A stretch of DNA of 64,000 nucleotides from an uncultured Hyphomonas sp. (GTDB taxonomy: Bacteria; Pseudomonadota; Alphaproteobacteria; Caulobacterales; Hyphomonadaceae). The notes beneath the pieces were generated by a model. That model saw nothing but the letters and a program-made list of their open reading frames with translations. It did not search any database and was not told the DNA's origin. The position numbers were made by a program, and so were the translations under genes. The stretch lies in assembly GCF_963678875.1 (NCBI RefSeq), contig NZ_OY787456.1:62001-126000 (forward strand). Reading direction: 5' to 3'. Within the stretch, counting starts at the first letter, position 1. Every line of letters starts with the position of its first letter. Positions 1-7,738 of this stretch are shown here, in pieces.

Positions 1-255
1 GACGGAGCCCGGCACCAGAGGGCGGTTGCCGACGACCATGACGTCGATCGGGTCGCCGTCGAGGCTCATCGTGTGGGGCACGAAACCGTAATTACAGGGA
101 TAGCGCATCTCGGTGTAGAGATAGCGGTCGACGAACATGGCGCCGGAATCCTTGTCGATCTCGTATTTGATCGGGTCGCCGCCGAGGGGCACTTCGATCA
201 GAACGTTGAGGTCATCCGGCGGGTTCTGGCCCGCGCTGATCTTTGAAAGGTCCAT
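1..255 (-). CDS. ppa: Inorganic pyrophosphatase, C-terminal part beyond left edge
   Basis: The N-terminal 85 codons of a family I soluble inorganic pyrophosphatase are present; the rest lies beyond the left edge. The enzyme hydrolyses PPi to two phosphates in the cytoplasm and so pulls biosynthetic reactions forward. The visible part has the typical order: an IEVP-type strand near residue 20, KYEIDKDSG around residues 30-37, then RYPCNYGFVPHT and a following DGDPIDVMV motif (about residues 66-74) that carries the active-site aspartates. Start is the ATG at 255, with a purine-rich stretch upstream on the minus strand. Recognition is firm; only the truncation limits it. Confidence 0.95.
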   Translation of the reverse strand, partial: MDLSKISAGQNPPDDLNVLIEVPLGGDPIKYEIDKDSGAMFVDRYLYTEMRYPCNYGFVPHTMSLDGDPIDVMVVGNRPLVPGSV

Positions 256-352
256 TGTCTGCGCTCGCTTAGGGAGGAAGTGAGAGTTCGCGTGGCGATG
301 GCCTTTTGAGGGCTGAACGTCAAGGGCGGCGTTGCCGCAGACGACTAATGTC

Positions 353-655
353 TTAGGCCTCTGCCTTTACTTCTTCCGCTTCGAAGATCCGCATGGGCGT
401 TCCTCCGGCGGAGAGTTTTCGGGCGGCTTTGACGAAATCCCGGCTCTCTTTGAGGGCAAAATGGGCCTTCAGCGCGTCCATGTCGCGCCAGTACTCGACG
501 AAGACCAGAAGGGCCGGATCATCGCAATCGGTATGAACATTGTGCGCGATGCAGCCATCTTCGGCGCGCGAGCGGGCGCAATGCGCGCGGCAGAGGGCGA
601 CAAGTTCTGCCTCGGTTTCAGGCTGGGTGCGAACGCTGCCGGTGACGATGATCAT
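353..655 (-). CDS. ABM-fold putative quinol monooxygenase
   Basis: A 100-residue protein of the antibiotic biosynthesis monooxygenase (ABM, YgiN-like) family. The N-terminus MIIVTGSVRTQPE, the central cysteine-containing turn and the VFVEYWRDMDALKAHF segment are the usual landmarks of this dimeric ferredoxin-like alpha/beta barrel. Members oxidise quinols or aromatic compounds without a metal, but many have no known substrate. It lies 11 bases downstream of the oxygenase gene at 667-1281 on the same strand, so the two are probably cotranscribed. A second ABM paralogue sits at 31124-31420. The specific substrate cannot be read from the sequence. Confidence 0.85.
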   Translation of the reverse strand: MIIVTGSVRTQPETEAELVALCRAHCARSRAEDGCIAHNVHTDCDDPALLVFVEYWRDMDALKAHFALKESRDFVKAARKLSAGGTPMRIFEAEEVKAEA

Positions 656-666
656 GGGGTACCTCC

Positions 667-1281
667 TCAGTCGCGGATCAGGGCGTAGTTGAAGCTGATC
701 GACACGCGGGGCTCTTCGGCCCGGTTCGGCATTACTTCATGGCGCAGCCAGGATTCCCAGAACAGGGCGTGGCCTTCCTTTGGCTCCAGATAGACGAAGC
801 GGCGGGCAGTTTCCGGAGCGTCGTCCTGCGGCTGGGGGGCGCCCATCATGAATGTGAGGCGCGGGTCTTCCATCTTCAGCGTGCCTGCACCGTCGGGCAC
901 GGTGACGTAATAGGTGCCCGAAATCACACTGCCGGGGTGGATGTGGCCGGAATGGCTGCCGCCTTCACCCAGGATGTTCACCCACAGGGCGTCCAGCTCC
1001 AGATGGAAACCGGCCATGTCCCAGTGCAGGTCCTTTGCGAAGTCTGCGGCCTGCTGGTCGAGCAGTTCTTTCAGCGCGGCAAATTCCGGGAGCCGCTCCG
1101 GCAGGTCGTCCAGCGACGCATAAGAAGTGTAGCCGTCATAGCCTTGCTCGTCGCACCAGTCGTTTCCGGCGGTGTCTTCGTCTTCCAGCAGCCAGCAGAC
1201 GGCTTCCAGTTCTGCGCGCATGGCATCGGTGCCGAGCGCAGCTTCCTTCACGAGGGTAGGGAACAGGGTCTTGAGGGACAT
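667..1281 (-). CDS. Putative 2-oxoglutarate/Fe(II) oxygenase, TIGR02466-like
   Basis: A 204-residue protein resembling the TIGR02466 group of the cupin-fold 2-oxoglutarate/Fe(II) dioxygenases. The HSGHIHPGSVISGTYYV segment around residue 110 supplies the iron-binding histidine region and an adjoining beta strand. The C-terminal LRHEVMPN...RVSISFNY supplies the distal histidine and the arginine that normally binds 2-oxoglutarate. Length fits the family. The substrate is unknown; members have been guessed to hydroxylate small molecules or peptides. It is separated from the upstream methyltransferase gene by a terminator-like hairpin, so it should have its own promoter. It is followed closely by the ABM gene. 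Confidence 0.8.
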   Translation of the reverse strand: MSLKTLFPTLVKEAALGTDAMRAELEAVCWLLEDEDTAGNDWCDEQGYDGYTSYASLDDLPERLPEFAALKELLDQQAADFAKDLHWDMAGFHLELDALWVNILGEGGSHSGHIHPGSVISGTYYVTVPDGAGTLKMEDPRLTFMMGAPQPQDDAPETARRFVYLEPKEGHALFWESWLRHEVMPNRAEEPRVSISFNYALIRD

Positions 1282-1290
1282 GGCGGGACC

Positions 1291-1325
1291 AAAAAGAAAG
1301 GCCCCGCCGGACAGGCCGGCGGGGC
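1291..1325 (-). terminator. Intrinsic terminator of the 1348-2265 gene
   Basis: On the minus strand a perfect 10-bp GC stem (1316-1325 with 1301-1310, 5-base loop) is followed by a T-rich run at 1291-1300. It lies 23 bases past the stop of the methyltransferase gene, so it ends that transcript and uncouples it from the oxygenase gene downstream. Confidence 0.85.
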
Positions 1326-1347
1326 AGGGGGTTTTACAGAGGGCGGA

Positions 1348-2265
1348 CTATTCCGCGGGTTTGATGAATTTCAGCGTCATCCGGTCGCTTTCACCGATGG
1401 CCTTGTAGGCCTCCGGATCCCAGCCTTCCGGCGCCTCTTCGCCTTCCTTCGGCTGGTTGCTGACGGGCGGCAGCGTCCAGACGCCGTACGGATGGTCCGC
1501 GGTGTCGGCCGGGTTGGCGTTGACCTCGGAAGATCCGTCGAACTGGAAACCGGCATTTGCCGCCAGCGTGCGCACATAGTCTTCATGGACATAGCCGCTT
1601 GGCGCTTTCGGGTCCTGCACGGCGGAAGACGGCAGGCGGTGCTCGACGACGCCCAGCACGCCGCCGGGCTTCAGCGCGGCATAGGCGTCGTTGAAGAATT
1701 TCTGCTCGTAGCCGCCGCTCATCCAGTTGTGGATGTTGCGGAAGGTCAGCACGACATCGGCTGTGCCGGGCTCGGTCAGCGGGCCGCTGTTTGCGGAGAA
1801 ACCGGAATAGGCGATCGCGCCGAATTTCGGATCGGTATAGTTCGACTTGAAGCTTTCATTGTTGGTCTCGATCCGGGCAGCGCGCTCGGCGTCCTCGATG
1901 CCGGACGGATCGAACAGGACGGCAACCAGGTTGCCGCCGCCCGAAGCAAGGTAAGGCGCGAGGATGTTGGTGTACCAACCGCCGCCCGGCCAGATTTCGA
2001 CGACCGTGTCATCCGCTTCGACGCCCAGGAATTCCAGGGTCTCTTTCGGGTGGCGCCACACGTCGCGGGCCTTTTCCTCGGGCGAACGCACATCGCTGGC
2101 GAGGGCGGCCTCGAGCGCGCTTTCCGGGGCAGGTGCCTCGGCAGCGGCTTCGGCGGCCGGCTCGGCTGCGGGTTCGGTGACAGCCTCCGGACTGTCGGCC
2201 GGGGCAGGCGAACAGCCGGCGAGCAGCGCCAGCGCAAGGAGGGAAGCAGATACGGCGGTTTTCAT
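1348..2265 (-). CDS. Exported lipoprotein with class I SAM methyltransferase fold
   Basis: A 305-residue protein of the predicted-methyltransferase group COG4798. The N-terminus is a lipoprotein signal ending in LLAGC with the lipidated cysteine at residue 18, then an Ala/Glu/Pro-rich spacer to about residue 55. The methyltransferase core follows: VVEIWPGGGWYT replaces the classic glycine-rich SAM loop, and VVLTFRNIHNW and LKPGGVLGVVEHR match motifs IV-VI. The predicted location (periplasmic face) is odd because SAM is not known to be available there, so the domain may be non-catalytic or bind another ligand. The gene is monocistronic, divergent from hsp20 and ended by a strong terminator. 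The family fit is good; the function is unknown. Confidence 0.8.
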   Translation of the reverse strand: MKTAVSASLLALALLAGCSPAPADSPEAVTEPAAEPAAEAAAEAPAPESALEAALASDVRSPEEKARDVWRHPKETLEFLGVEADDTVVEIWPGGGWYTNILAPYLASGGGNLVAVLFDPSGIEDAERAARIETNNESFKSNYTDPKFGAIAYSGFSANSGPLTEPGTADVVLTFRNIHNWMSGGYEQKFFNDAYAALKPGGVLGVVEHRLPSSAVQDPKAPSGYVHEDYVRTLAANAGFQFDGSSEVNANPADTADHPYGVWTLPPVSNQPKEGEEAPEGWDPEAYKAIGESDRMTLKFIKPAE

Positions 2266-2290
2266 CAGTGTTTCTCCGTCGATGGGACCT

Positions 2291-2318
2291 CTTGAACCGC
2301 TCTTTTAGGCCCCCACAT
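2291..2318 (+). promoter_or_regulatory. RpoH (sigma-32)-like heat-shock promoter of hsp20
   Basis: CTTGAA at 2291-2296, a 14-base spacer, then CCCCACAT at 2311-2318. This matches the known sigma-32 consensus (CTTGAA, 13-15 bases, CCCCATNT) with one mismatch. It faces the hsp20 gene and predicts a leader of about 140 bases. Confidence 0.7.
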
Positions 2319-2324
2319 GTATCG

Positions 2325-2468
2325 TGTCACGGTGCTGCGAAGCGGGCCGTGGCCGGGTTTCGTGCCGGTGCCATCTTTCGGGCCGGGTTTTTGCGAAGTC
2401 CGAACCCAGGATGGAACCCCCCGATCAGGGTGTTCCCAGTTGCTTTGAGACAGAGGACTGAACACATG
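2325..2468 (+). promoter_or_regulatory. ROSE-like RNA thermometer in the hsp20 leader
   Basis: The long leader between the heat-shock promoter and the ATG at 2466 ends in a hairpin typical of ROSE elements. The 5' arm CAGTTGCT (2437-2444) pairs with AGAGGACTG (2452-2460), which contains the Shine-Dalgarno AGGA (2454-2457). The pairing includes a G-G mismatch and a bulged A, and the arm carries the diagnostic U-U-G-C-U. At low temperature this would hide the ribosome site; heat would melt it. ROSE elements are established upstream of alphaproteobacterial small heat-shock genes. The upstream hairpins of the leader were not folded. Confidence 0.7.
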
Positions 2469-2942
2469 TCGAATATTGATCTGACCCCCCTTTACCGCAC
2501 GATGGTTGGCTTTGACCGCATGGCCAACATGATCGACCAGGCTGCCCGCCTCGACGGCTCGCAGGGCTATCCGCCTTATAATATCGAGCGTGTCGACGAA
2601 AACGCGTTCGCCATAGAGATCGCTGTTGCCGGTTTCACGCAGGACGACCTCGAGATCGAGACGAAGGAAGGCCTGCTCACGGTCGCCGGCAAGAAGGGCG
2701 ATACCGAAGATGCCAGCGGCAAGAACTATCTGCACCGCGGCATTGCCCAGCGCAGCTTCATCCGCCGCTTCCAGCTGGCTGATCACATTCTCGTGACTGG
2801 CGCAAAACTGGACCATGGCGTGCTGAAAATCGAGCTCGTCCGTGAACTTCCGGAAGAGAAAAAGCCCCGCAAGATCGAGATCGGCTCCAGCGAAGCGCCG
2901 GAACCGAAACTGATCGGCAAGAAAAGCGCCGACGCGGCCTGA
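2466..2942 (+). CDS. Small heat-shock protein, Hsp20/IbpA class
   Basis: A 158-residue alpha-crystallin-domain chaperone. MSNIDLTPLYRTMVGFDRM at the start and YNIERVDENAFAIEIAVAGF are typical of the proteobacterial IbpA/HspH class; the core domain runs from about residue 38 to 130, with the GVLKIEL motif near residue 120. It holds unfolding proteins in the cytoplasm as large oligomers for DnaK/ClpB refolding. Start at 2466 is chosen over an upstream in-frame extension because it has AGGA eight bases before it and fits the family length. Regulation is expected to be double: an RpoH-like promoter and a ROSE-like thermometer. A terminator follows the stop. Confidence 0.95.
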   Translation: MSNIDLTPLYRTMVGFDRMANMIDQAARLDGSQGYPPYNIERVDENAFAIEIAVAGFTQDDLEIETKEGLLTVAGKKGDTEDASGKNYLHRGIAQRSFIRRFQLADHILVTGAKLDHGVLKIELVRELPEEKKPRKIEIGSSEAPEPKLIGKKSADAA

Positions 2943-2970
2943 TCAGGGCTGCGGTCCGAACCAGACAAAT

Positions 2971-3003
2971 GCGGCGCGCTCCTGTCCGGGGCGCGCCGTT
3001 TTC
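2971..3003 (+). terminator. Intrinsic terminator after hsp20
   Basis: Perfect 8-bp GC stem (2972-2979 with 2991-2998, 11-base loop) followed by TTTTC, 29 bases after the hsp20 stop codon. Confidence 0.85.
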
Positions 3004-3015
3004 ATTTACGGAAGA

Positions 3016-4041
3016 TCAGGCGTTGGCGTCTGCCGTTTTCTGGGACTGCGCGAAAGCCTGCAGGCAATGCGTTTCGCCAAGGAAGGTTTCCAGCGAACCG
3101 GAGTCCTTCAGCGTACGGCTGACAAAGCGGGTCACGGCGTTGAACGCTTCGGCGGCGTGCTTCTGCGCCGATTGCTCGAACGCACCCGATTCCAGCGTCG
3201 CGGAGAAATGGCCGGCGTCGGTCCGCACGGCAGCGGCGTTCGCCCTGGCCCAGTGCAGGTAGGTCTTGCCGACTTCTTCGGCGAACAGCGGTGCCAGGGT
3301 CGGCTCCAGGGCTGGCAGGTCCGCAAACGGACCACCGGCCTTCGGGTCGTCCATGTTCTCACACCAGGCGACAACAAAAGGCGCGCGGTCCTTCAGCCAC
3401 TCAGCCGGGGTCGGATCCAGCAGCATTTGCTGGAACTGCGCGGCAAGGCTGAAATCGGCGAAGGCCGGACGGCCGCCGAAAATGAAGAGGTGCTGTTTCA
3501 GGTGGTCATTCAGCAATTCGGCGAACCGGCGCCAGGACGCATCCAGCACCGGCCAGTTCTCTTTCGAAGCGCCGACCAGCGGCAAACGGTCGGCCATGCG
3601 CTCGGCAATCTGGACCGACGGTTTCTTCCAGGCGCGCGGGCGCTTGCCGCCCGACAGCTGGACCAGCGCGCGCAGGCCAGCCTGGTCGCGGTCGGGCTTG
3701 TTGCTCCAGCGCTGCTGGAACATGCACTTGTTCAGCCATTCGTCGCCATAGTCCTCAAGGATCAGCGACAGCGCTGCCAGCGCGGCATCGTCCGGCGTGG
3801 CCGACGGCTCGGGCTGCGCCGCTTCCAGCGCGAACAGCATGCGCGTCGATTCCTGGCTGACCGGACGGTCCGGCGAGACGAGCAGCGGCACGGTGGCGAT
3901 ACGGGCGAGCGCGCGGAAATCAGTTTCGGTTTCACGCGAGCGGGTGATCCATTCGAACGCGATTCCCTTGTAGCGCAGGAAAGCACGGACTTTCAGCGAG
4001 TAGGGTGAGGTCTCGGCGCCGAAGAGGCGATAGGCTGACAT
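3016..4041 (-). CDS. Glutathione S-transferase-like protein
   Basis: A 341-residue protein with an N-terminal thioredoxin-fold GST domain: YRLFGAETSPYSLKVRAFLRYKGI places a S-P-Y-S motif where catalytic Ser/Cys lies in many bacterial classes, and VPLLVSPDRPVSQEST is the cis-Pro and glutathione gamma-glutamyl binding region (about residues 51-66). An all-helical C-terminal domain follows, with PAFADFSLAAQ near residue 200 matching the conserved N-capping box. It is about 100 residues longer than canonical GSTs because of an added C-terminal helical region. It probably acts in the cytoplasm on electrophiles, but the substrate is unknown. It is convergent with hsp20 and stands alone. Confidence 0.85.
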   Translation of the reverse strand: MSAYRLFGAETSPYSLKVRAFLRYKGIAFEWITRSRETETDFRALARIATVPLLVSPDRPVSQESTRMLFALEAAQPEPSATPDDAALAALSLILEDYGDEWLNKCMFQQRWSNKPDRDQAGLRALVQLSGGKRPRAWKKPSVQIAERMADRLPLVGASKENWPVLDASWRRFAELLNDHLKQHLFIFGGRPAFADFSLAAQFQQMLLDPTPAEWLKDRAPFVVAWCENMDDPKAGGPFADLPALEPTLAPLFAEEVGKTYLHWARANAAAVRTDAGHFSATLESGAFEQSAQKHAAEAFNAVTRFVSRTLKDSGSLETFLGETHCLQAFAQSQKTADANA

Positions 4042-4175
4042 GTCTTCTGGTTCCCGGATCGGCTCGGCCCCTGCTTAGGCATTTCATCCCTGACTGCCAA
4101 CCAGTGTTTGCCGCCGCGCCTGTAAATGGCTATGCGCGTGACCAGACATTCTGACCTGACATGAAGGAGAGGCCC

Positions 4176-5225
4176 ATGCGCGTGATGCACGTCATGGCCG
4201 GTGCCGCAGAGGGCGGCGCGGAAAATATCATGCTGGAATCGGTTCTGGCGCTGGCAGAGGGTGGCCTCACCCAGCATGTGGTGACCCGGCCGGACAATCA
4301 GTTCCGTGTGCAAAAATTCCGCGAGGCAGGAATTGGCGTCGATGTCGCGGCCTTCAACAATACCTGGCCGTTCCCGACCCGCCGCGTGCTGGGCGATGCG
4401 ATCAAGGCGTTCAAGCCGGACGTCATCGAATACTGGATGGGCCGCGCCGGACAGTTTGCGCCGAAGGAATACCGCAACCGTTCGATCGGCTGGTATGGCG
4501 GCTATTACAAGCTCGCCCGCTTCGTGAATTGCGAATGGCATGTCGGCCTGACGATCGACCTGCTGCGTCATATTCGCGAACAAGGCGTCGCCGACGACCG
4601 GTCCGGCATCATCCACACCTATGCCGATTTCGAAGGCGCCGATCCGGTCGACCGGGCGAGCCTCGACACGCCGGAAGATGCGCCGGTCGCTCTGGCACTC
4701 GCCCGCCTGCACGAAAAGAAGGGCCTCGACACGCTGCTGGACGCCACCGCGAATGTGCCGGGCCTTTATGTCTGGATCGCGGGGGAGGGCCCGCTGGAGG
4801 CCGAACTGCGCGCGCATTGCAAGCGGCTCAACCTGGATGACCGCGTCCGCTTCCTCGGCTGGCGGAATGATCGCGGCGCACTTCTGGCAGCCTGCGATGT
4901 CGTGGCCTTCCCGTCGCGCTACGAGCCGTTCGGCACGGTGACGGTGGATGCCTGGGCCGCGTCGCGTCCGCTGGTGGCAGCAGATGCCGTCGGCCCTGCC
5001 GCTTATGTGAAGGATGGCGAGAACGGTGTCCTGATTCCGAAGAACGATGTCGATGCGCTGGCAAACGCGCTCAGCAAGGTGATCTCGGACAAGGACTTTG
5101 CCGCGAAGATCGTCGCCGGTGGCCGCGCGTCTTACGAGGCGCAGTTCAACAAGGCGGCATTCCAGCGCGACTCGAAAGCCTTCTACGAAAAGATCATCGC
5201 GCATGCAGGCCCGTTTCCGGGCTGA
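4176..5225 (+). CDS. Glycosyltransferase family 4 (group 1)
   Basis: A 349-residue GT-B-fold retaining glycosyltransferase. The N-terminal domain has RVMHVMAGAAEGGAENIML, the acceptor-side glycine loop. The C-terminal donor domain has LARLHEKKGLDTLLDA, WIAGEGPLEAEL, RVRFLGWRND and the E-X7-E-like segment PSRYEPFGTVTVDAWAASRPLVA. The substrates, perhaps lipopolysaccharide or exopolysaccharide sugars, cannot be deduced. Start is the ATG at 4176, because a strong AAGGAGAGG (4164-4172) sits just upstream and overlaps the alternative in-frame ATG at 4161. It ends two bases before the convergent ribD-like gene. Confidence 0.88.
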   Translation: MRVMHVMAGAAEGGAENIMLESVLALAEGGLTQHVVTRPDNQFRVQKFREAGIGVDVAAFNNTWPFPTRRVLGDAIKAFKPDVIEYWMGRAGQFAPKEYRNRSIGWYGGYYKLARFVNCEWHVGLTIDLLRHIREQGVADDRSGIIHTYADFEGADPVDRASLDTPEDAPVALALARLHEKKGLDTLLDATANVPGLYVWIAGEGPLEAELRAHCKRLNLDDRVRFLGWRNDRGALLAACDVVAFPSRYEPFGTVTVDAWAASRPLVAADAVGPAAYVKDGENGVLIPKNDVDALANALSKVISDKDFAAKIVAGGRASYEAQFNKAAFQRDSKAFYEKIIAHAGPFPG

Positions 5226-5227
5226 GA

Positions 5228-5677
5228 TCAGCTGCCGGTGACAGTGGCGAAAAAGGCGCGGTAGAGCCCTTGAGCCGCGTGGCGGCCGGGGCCGACATCG
5301 ACCCGGATGCCCGCGCTGCGCAGGCGCAGGATGCCGCCATTCGCCACCGGGTGTGGGTCCAGCACGGAGCAGACGACGCGGGCGACGCCAGCCTCCTGAA
5401 GTTTCACCGAGCAGGATTTGCCGCCCGCGGAGCGTTCGCGGCAGGGTTCCAGCGTGACAAATGCCGTGCCGCCGTGGGCTGCATCTCCGGCTTCGTCCAG
5501 TGCGATCTCCTCGGCATGCGGTCGCCCGCCGCGGCCGGTTACGCCTTCACCGACGATATGGCCGTGAACGTCGAGAATGACGCAGCCCACGGACGGGTTC
5601 GGCCCGGTCAGGCCGTGATTGAGACGGGCGAGCGCGAGCGCCCGCCCCATCATGCGCCGGTCGCGCCGTTTGCTCAC
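5228..5677 (-). CDS. RibD-type deaminase domain, stand-alone
   Basis: A 149-residue zinc-dependent deaminase matching the N-terminal half of RibD, which in riboflavin synthesis deaminates the diaminopyrimidine ribose-phosphate. GPNPSVGCVI, the zinc/catalytic HAEEIAL (about residue 74) and LEPCRERSAGGKSC (about residues 97-110) supply His, catalytic Glu and two Cys ligands. The reductase half of RibD is absent, so this is either a single-function deaminase or one with a changed substrate. It overlaps the gpmA stop by four bases (ATGA), so the two are translationally coupled, with gpmA first. Confidence 0.8.
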   Translation of the reverse strand: MSKRRDRRMMGRALALARLNHGLTGPNPSVGCVILDVHGHIVGEGVTGRGGRPHAEEIALDEAGDAAHGGTAFVTLEPCRERSAGGKSCSVKLQEAGVARVVCSVLDPHPVANGGILRLRSAGIRVDVGPGRHAAQGLYRAFFATVTGS

Positions 5678-6387
5678 GGCAGGTCCGGCAGCGCCTGGGC
5701 GCGATCCGCGTCGAGATAGCGCACGGAAACCGGCGTCAGATTGTCATCGAGGTCGATCAGCAGCGGGTTGCCTGTCGGAATCTCGACGCCGGTGATCTTG
5801 TCGTCCGGCACATTGAAAAGGTGCTTCACCAGCGCGCGCAGCGAGTTGCCATGCGCCGCGATGACGACATCCTTGCCGGATTTCAGCACCGGCGCGATCT
5901 CGGCGTCCCAATAGGGGAGTACGCGGTCCAGCGTCAGTTTCAGGCTTTCTGTGTCCGGAATATCGATGCCGGCATAGCGCGGGTCGGTGGAGAGGTCCCA
6001 GGTGGAGCCCTTTTCCAGCGGCGGCGGCGGCACGTCATAGGAGCGGCGCCAGACATGGACTTGATCGTCGCCATGCTTGGCGGCGGTCTCCGCCTTGTCG
6101 AGGCCGGTGAGGCCGCCATAGTGGCGCTCGTTGAGGTGCCAATCCTTGGTGACCGGGATCCAGGCGCGGCCCATTTCCGTCAGGGCCATCCAGAGCGTGC
6201 GGATGGCGCGGGTCTGGTAGCTGGTGAAGGCAGCGCGGAAGTCGGCATCGACACCTTTCAGGAGCTGGCCGGCCTTCTTCGCTTCGGCTTCGCCTTTCTC
6301 GGTCAGGTCGGCATCCCACCAGCCGGTGAAGCGGTTTTCGAGGTTCCAGGCGGATTGTCCGTGGCGGACGAGAGCTAGCTTCGGCAT
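5674..6387 (-). CDS. gpmA: 2,3-bisphosphoglycerate-dependent phosphoglycerate mutase
   Basis: A 237-residue glycolytic enzyme interconverting 3- and 2-phosphoglycerate in the cytoplasm. LALVRHGQSAWNLENRFTGW holds the phospho-accepting histidine at residue 9; LNERHYGGLTGLDKAE supplies the conserved catalytic Glu region, and VVIAAHGNSLRALVKHL the second catalytic histidine. Length matches the dPGM family, and the closing PTGNPL is typical. It is first of a two-gene unit with the RibD-like deaminase (four-base overlap). Confidence 0.95.
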   Translation of the reverse strand: MPKLALVRHGQSAWNLENRFTGWWDADLTEKGEAEAKKAGQLLKGVDADFRAAFTSYQTRAIRTLWMALTEMGRAWIPVTKDWHLNERHYGGLTGLDKAETAAKHGDDQVHVWRRSYDVPPPPLEKGSTWDLSTDPRYAGIDIPDTESLKLTLDRVLPYWDAEIAPVLKSGKDVVIAAHGNSLRALVKHLFNVPDDKITGVEIPTGNPLLIDLDDNLTPVSVRYLDADRAQALPDLP

Positions 6388-6457
6388 CGCGGTGAGAAGT
6401 CCTTTTTCAGTCCTGATGATCTTTCTGGCGGCCTTTTCGGCGCAAACCGGCGCAGAT

Positions 6458-7597
6458 TCAAGCGTCCATGATCCGCATCAGCTCGGCCATCGCCAATACG
6501 ACATGATAGCCCGTAGAGGCCGGCATGTTGTGCGCCATCGGCTTTCCGGTCGAGTCATACTGGTCGATCCAGCCGCCTTCGGGCGTCAGGTATTCGTCCA
6601 TCAGCACATCGAAACTGCGGCAGGCCGCGGCGGCGAAGCTTTCTTCGCCGGTCGCTTCGAACATGGCGAGATGGGCCTTCAGCGCTTCGGTCTGCGGCCA
6701 GGTCCGGCGCGACCCGTCGGCGACGGCGCCTTCGCGCGTCACTTCCTGCAGGGCCCGGCCTTCCTCGTCCAGCGTGGAACAGGCGAAAACGTAAAGTGCC
6801 TCGGCGCGTGGATGCACCGGCGTATTGCTCGCGCGGGCATAGGTGTGCAGCAGCCAGACCCATTCGAACTGGTGGCCGGGTTCGACGATGTCGGCATCGC
6901 GGCCCGCCGGCTGGGTCCAGCCCGGCGCGAAATGTTCGCCCAGCAGGTCGCCCGGCCCGGCGGTGAAGAACCGGTCGAACAGGCTGATGATTTCGCCGGC
7001 CCGGGAAAGATGCTCGCCATCCGGATCGGCCCGGTGCAGGGCGAGGCAGGCCTCCAGCAGGTGCATGTGCGGGTTCTGGTGACGCTTCTGGTCACCGGGG
7101 ACGGTCTCGAAATAGCCGCCATCGGGCGCGCGCAGCTTGGCATCCACGGCCTTCAGGATGTTCTTTGCGCCTTCAAGCGCGTCTTCGGCGCCGTCCAGCG
7201 TGCTGGCGGCTTCTGCGAGGGCGAACAGGACGAAGGCGGTGTCGTAGAGGTCTGCGGTGTCATCCGTCATGCCCGTGCCGTCGGCGGCCAGCGTGCGGCC
7301 GACGAGCCCGTCGCTTCGCAGGACCGGCCCGGTCAGCGTGGACAGGCCCATGCCGACATGATCTGCGGCCGCGTCCGGCTTCCAGCCCATCCGCAGGGCT
7401 TCAGTGAAGACGTAAGTCTGGCGGGCCTGCACGCGGACGCGGGTGGAGTCCCCGTCTGTGGACTGGTGGTCCAGCGAGAGGGTCTCACGGAACAGGCCGT
7501 GCTCGCCGACGCCGCGTTCCGACCACAGGGGAAAACAGGCATCCGTCAGCCAGTGGCGGGCTTCCCGCGCCCGGCGTTTCAAGGCGGACTTTGACAT
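6458..7597 (-). CDS. AGE-family sugar epimerase/isomerase
   Basis: A 379-residue protein of the N-acylglucosamine 2-epimerase / mannose-6-phosphate isomerase-like family (an alpha6/alpha6 barrel). Conserved landmarks are RVRVQARQTYVFTEA near the N-terminus, QNPHMHLLEACLAL in the middle, PGHQFEWVWLL and the C-terminal TWPQTEALKAHLAMFE with GGWIDQYD. These carry the active-site Arg and His residues of the family. It probably interconverts free or N-acylated hexoses; the exact sugar is not readable. I take the ATG at 7597; a GTG at 7657 would add 20 residues that look like leader sequence. It is divergent from the exported protein at 7739. Confidence 0.85.
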   Translation of the reverse strand: MSKSALKRRAREARHWLTDACFPLWSERGVGEHGLFRETLSLDHQSTDGDSTRVRVQARQTYVFTEALRMGWKPDAAADHVGMGLSTLTGPVLRSDGLVGRTLAADGTGMTDDTADLYDTAFVLFALAEAASTLDGAEDALEGAKNILKAVDAKLRAPDGGYFETVPGDQKRHQNPHMHLLEACLALHRADPDGEHLSRAGEIISLFDRFFTAGPGDLLGEHFAPGWTQPAGRDADIVEPGHQFEWVWLLHTYARASNTPVHPRAEALYVFACSTLDEEGRALQEVTREGAVADGSRRTWPQTEALKAHLAMFEATGEESFAAAACRSFDVLMDEYLTPEGGWIDQYDSTGKPMAHNMPASTGYHVVLAMAELMRIMDA

Positions 7598-7738
7598 ATG
7601 GCGCAAACCCCGTAGCACATGCGGCGGCGAATGCCGCTCGCCAGACCCGACGCGCACCTGCTAACAGGAGCGGGCCCGATTGGCCAGCGGCGCCGGTTGG
7701 TTGCGGCACACGAAAGTGGCGAGGAGAGAACGGCCCCG

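Noticed and set aside
739..2295. Open frame of 518 codons on the plus strand over the oxygenase and methyltransferase genes
   Set aside because: It spans two unrelated genes and a terminator and shows no motif, so it is a shadow frame.
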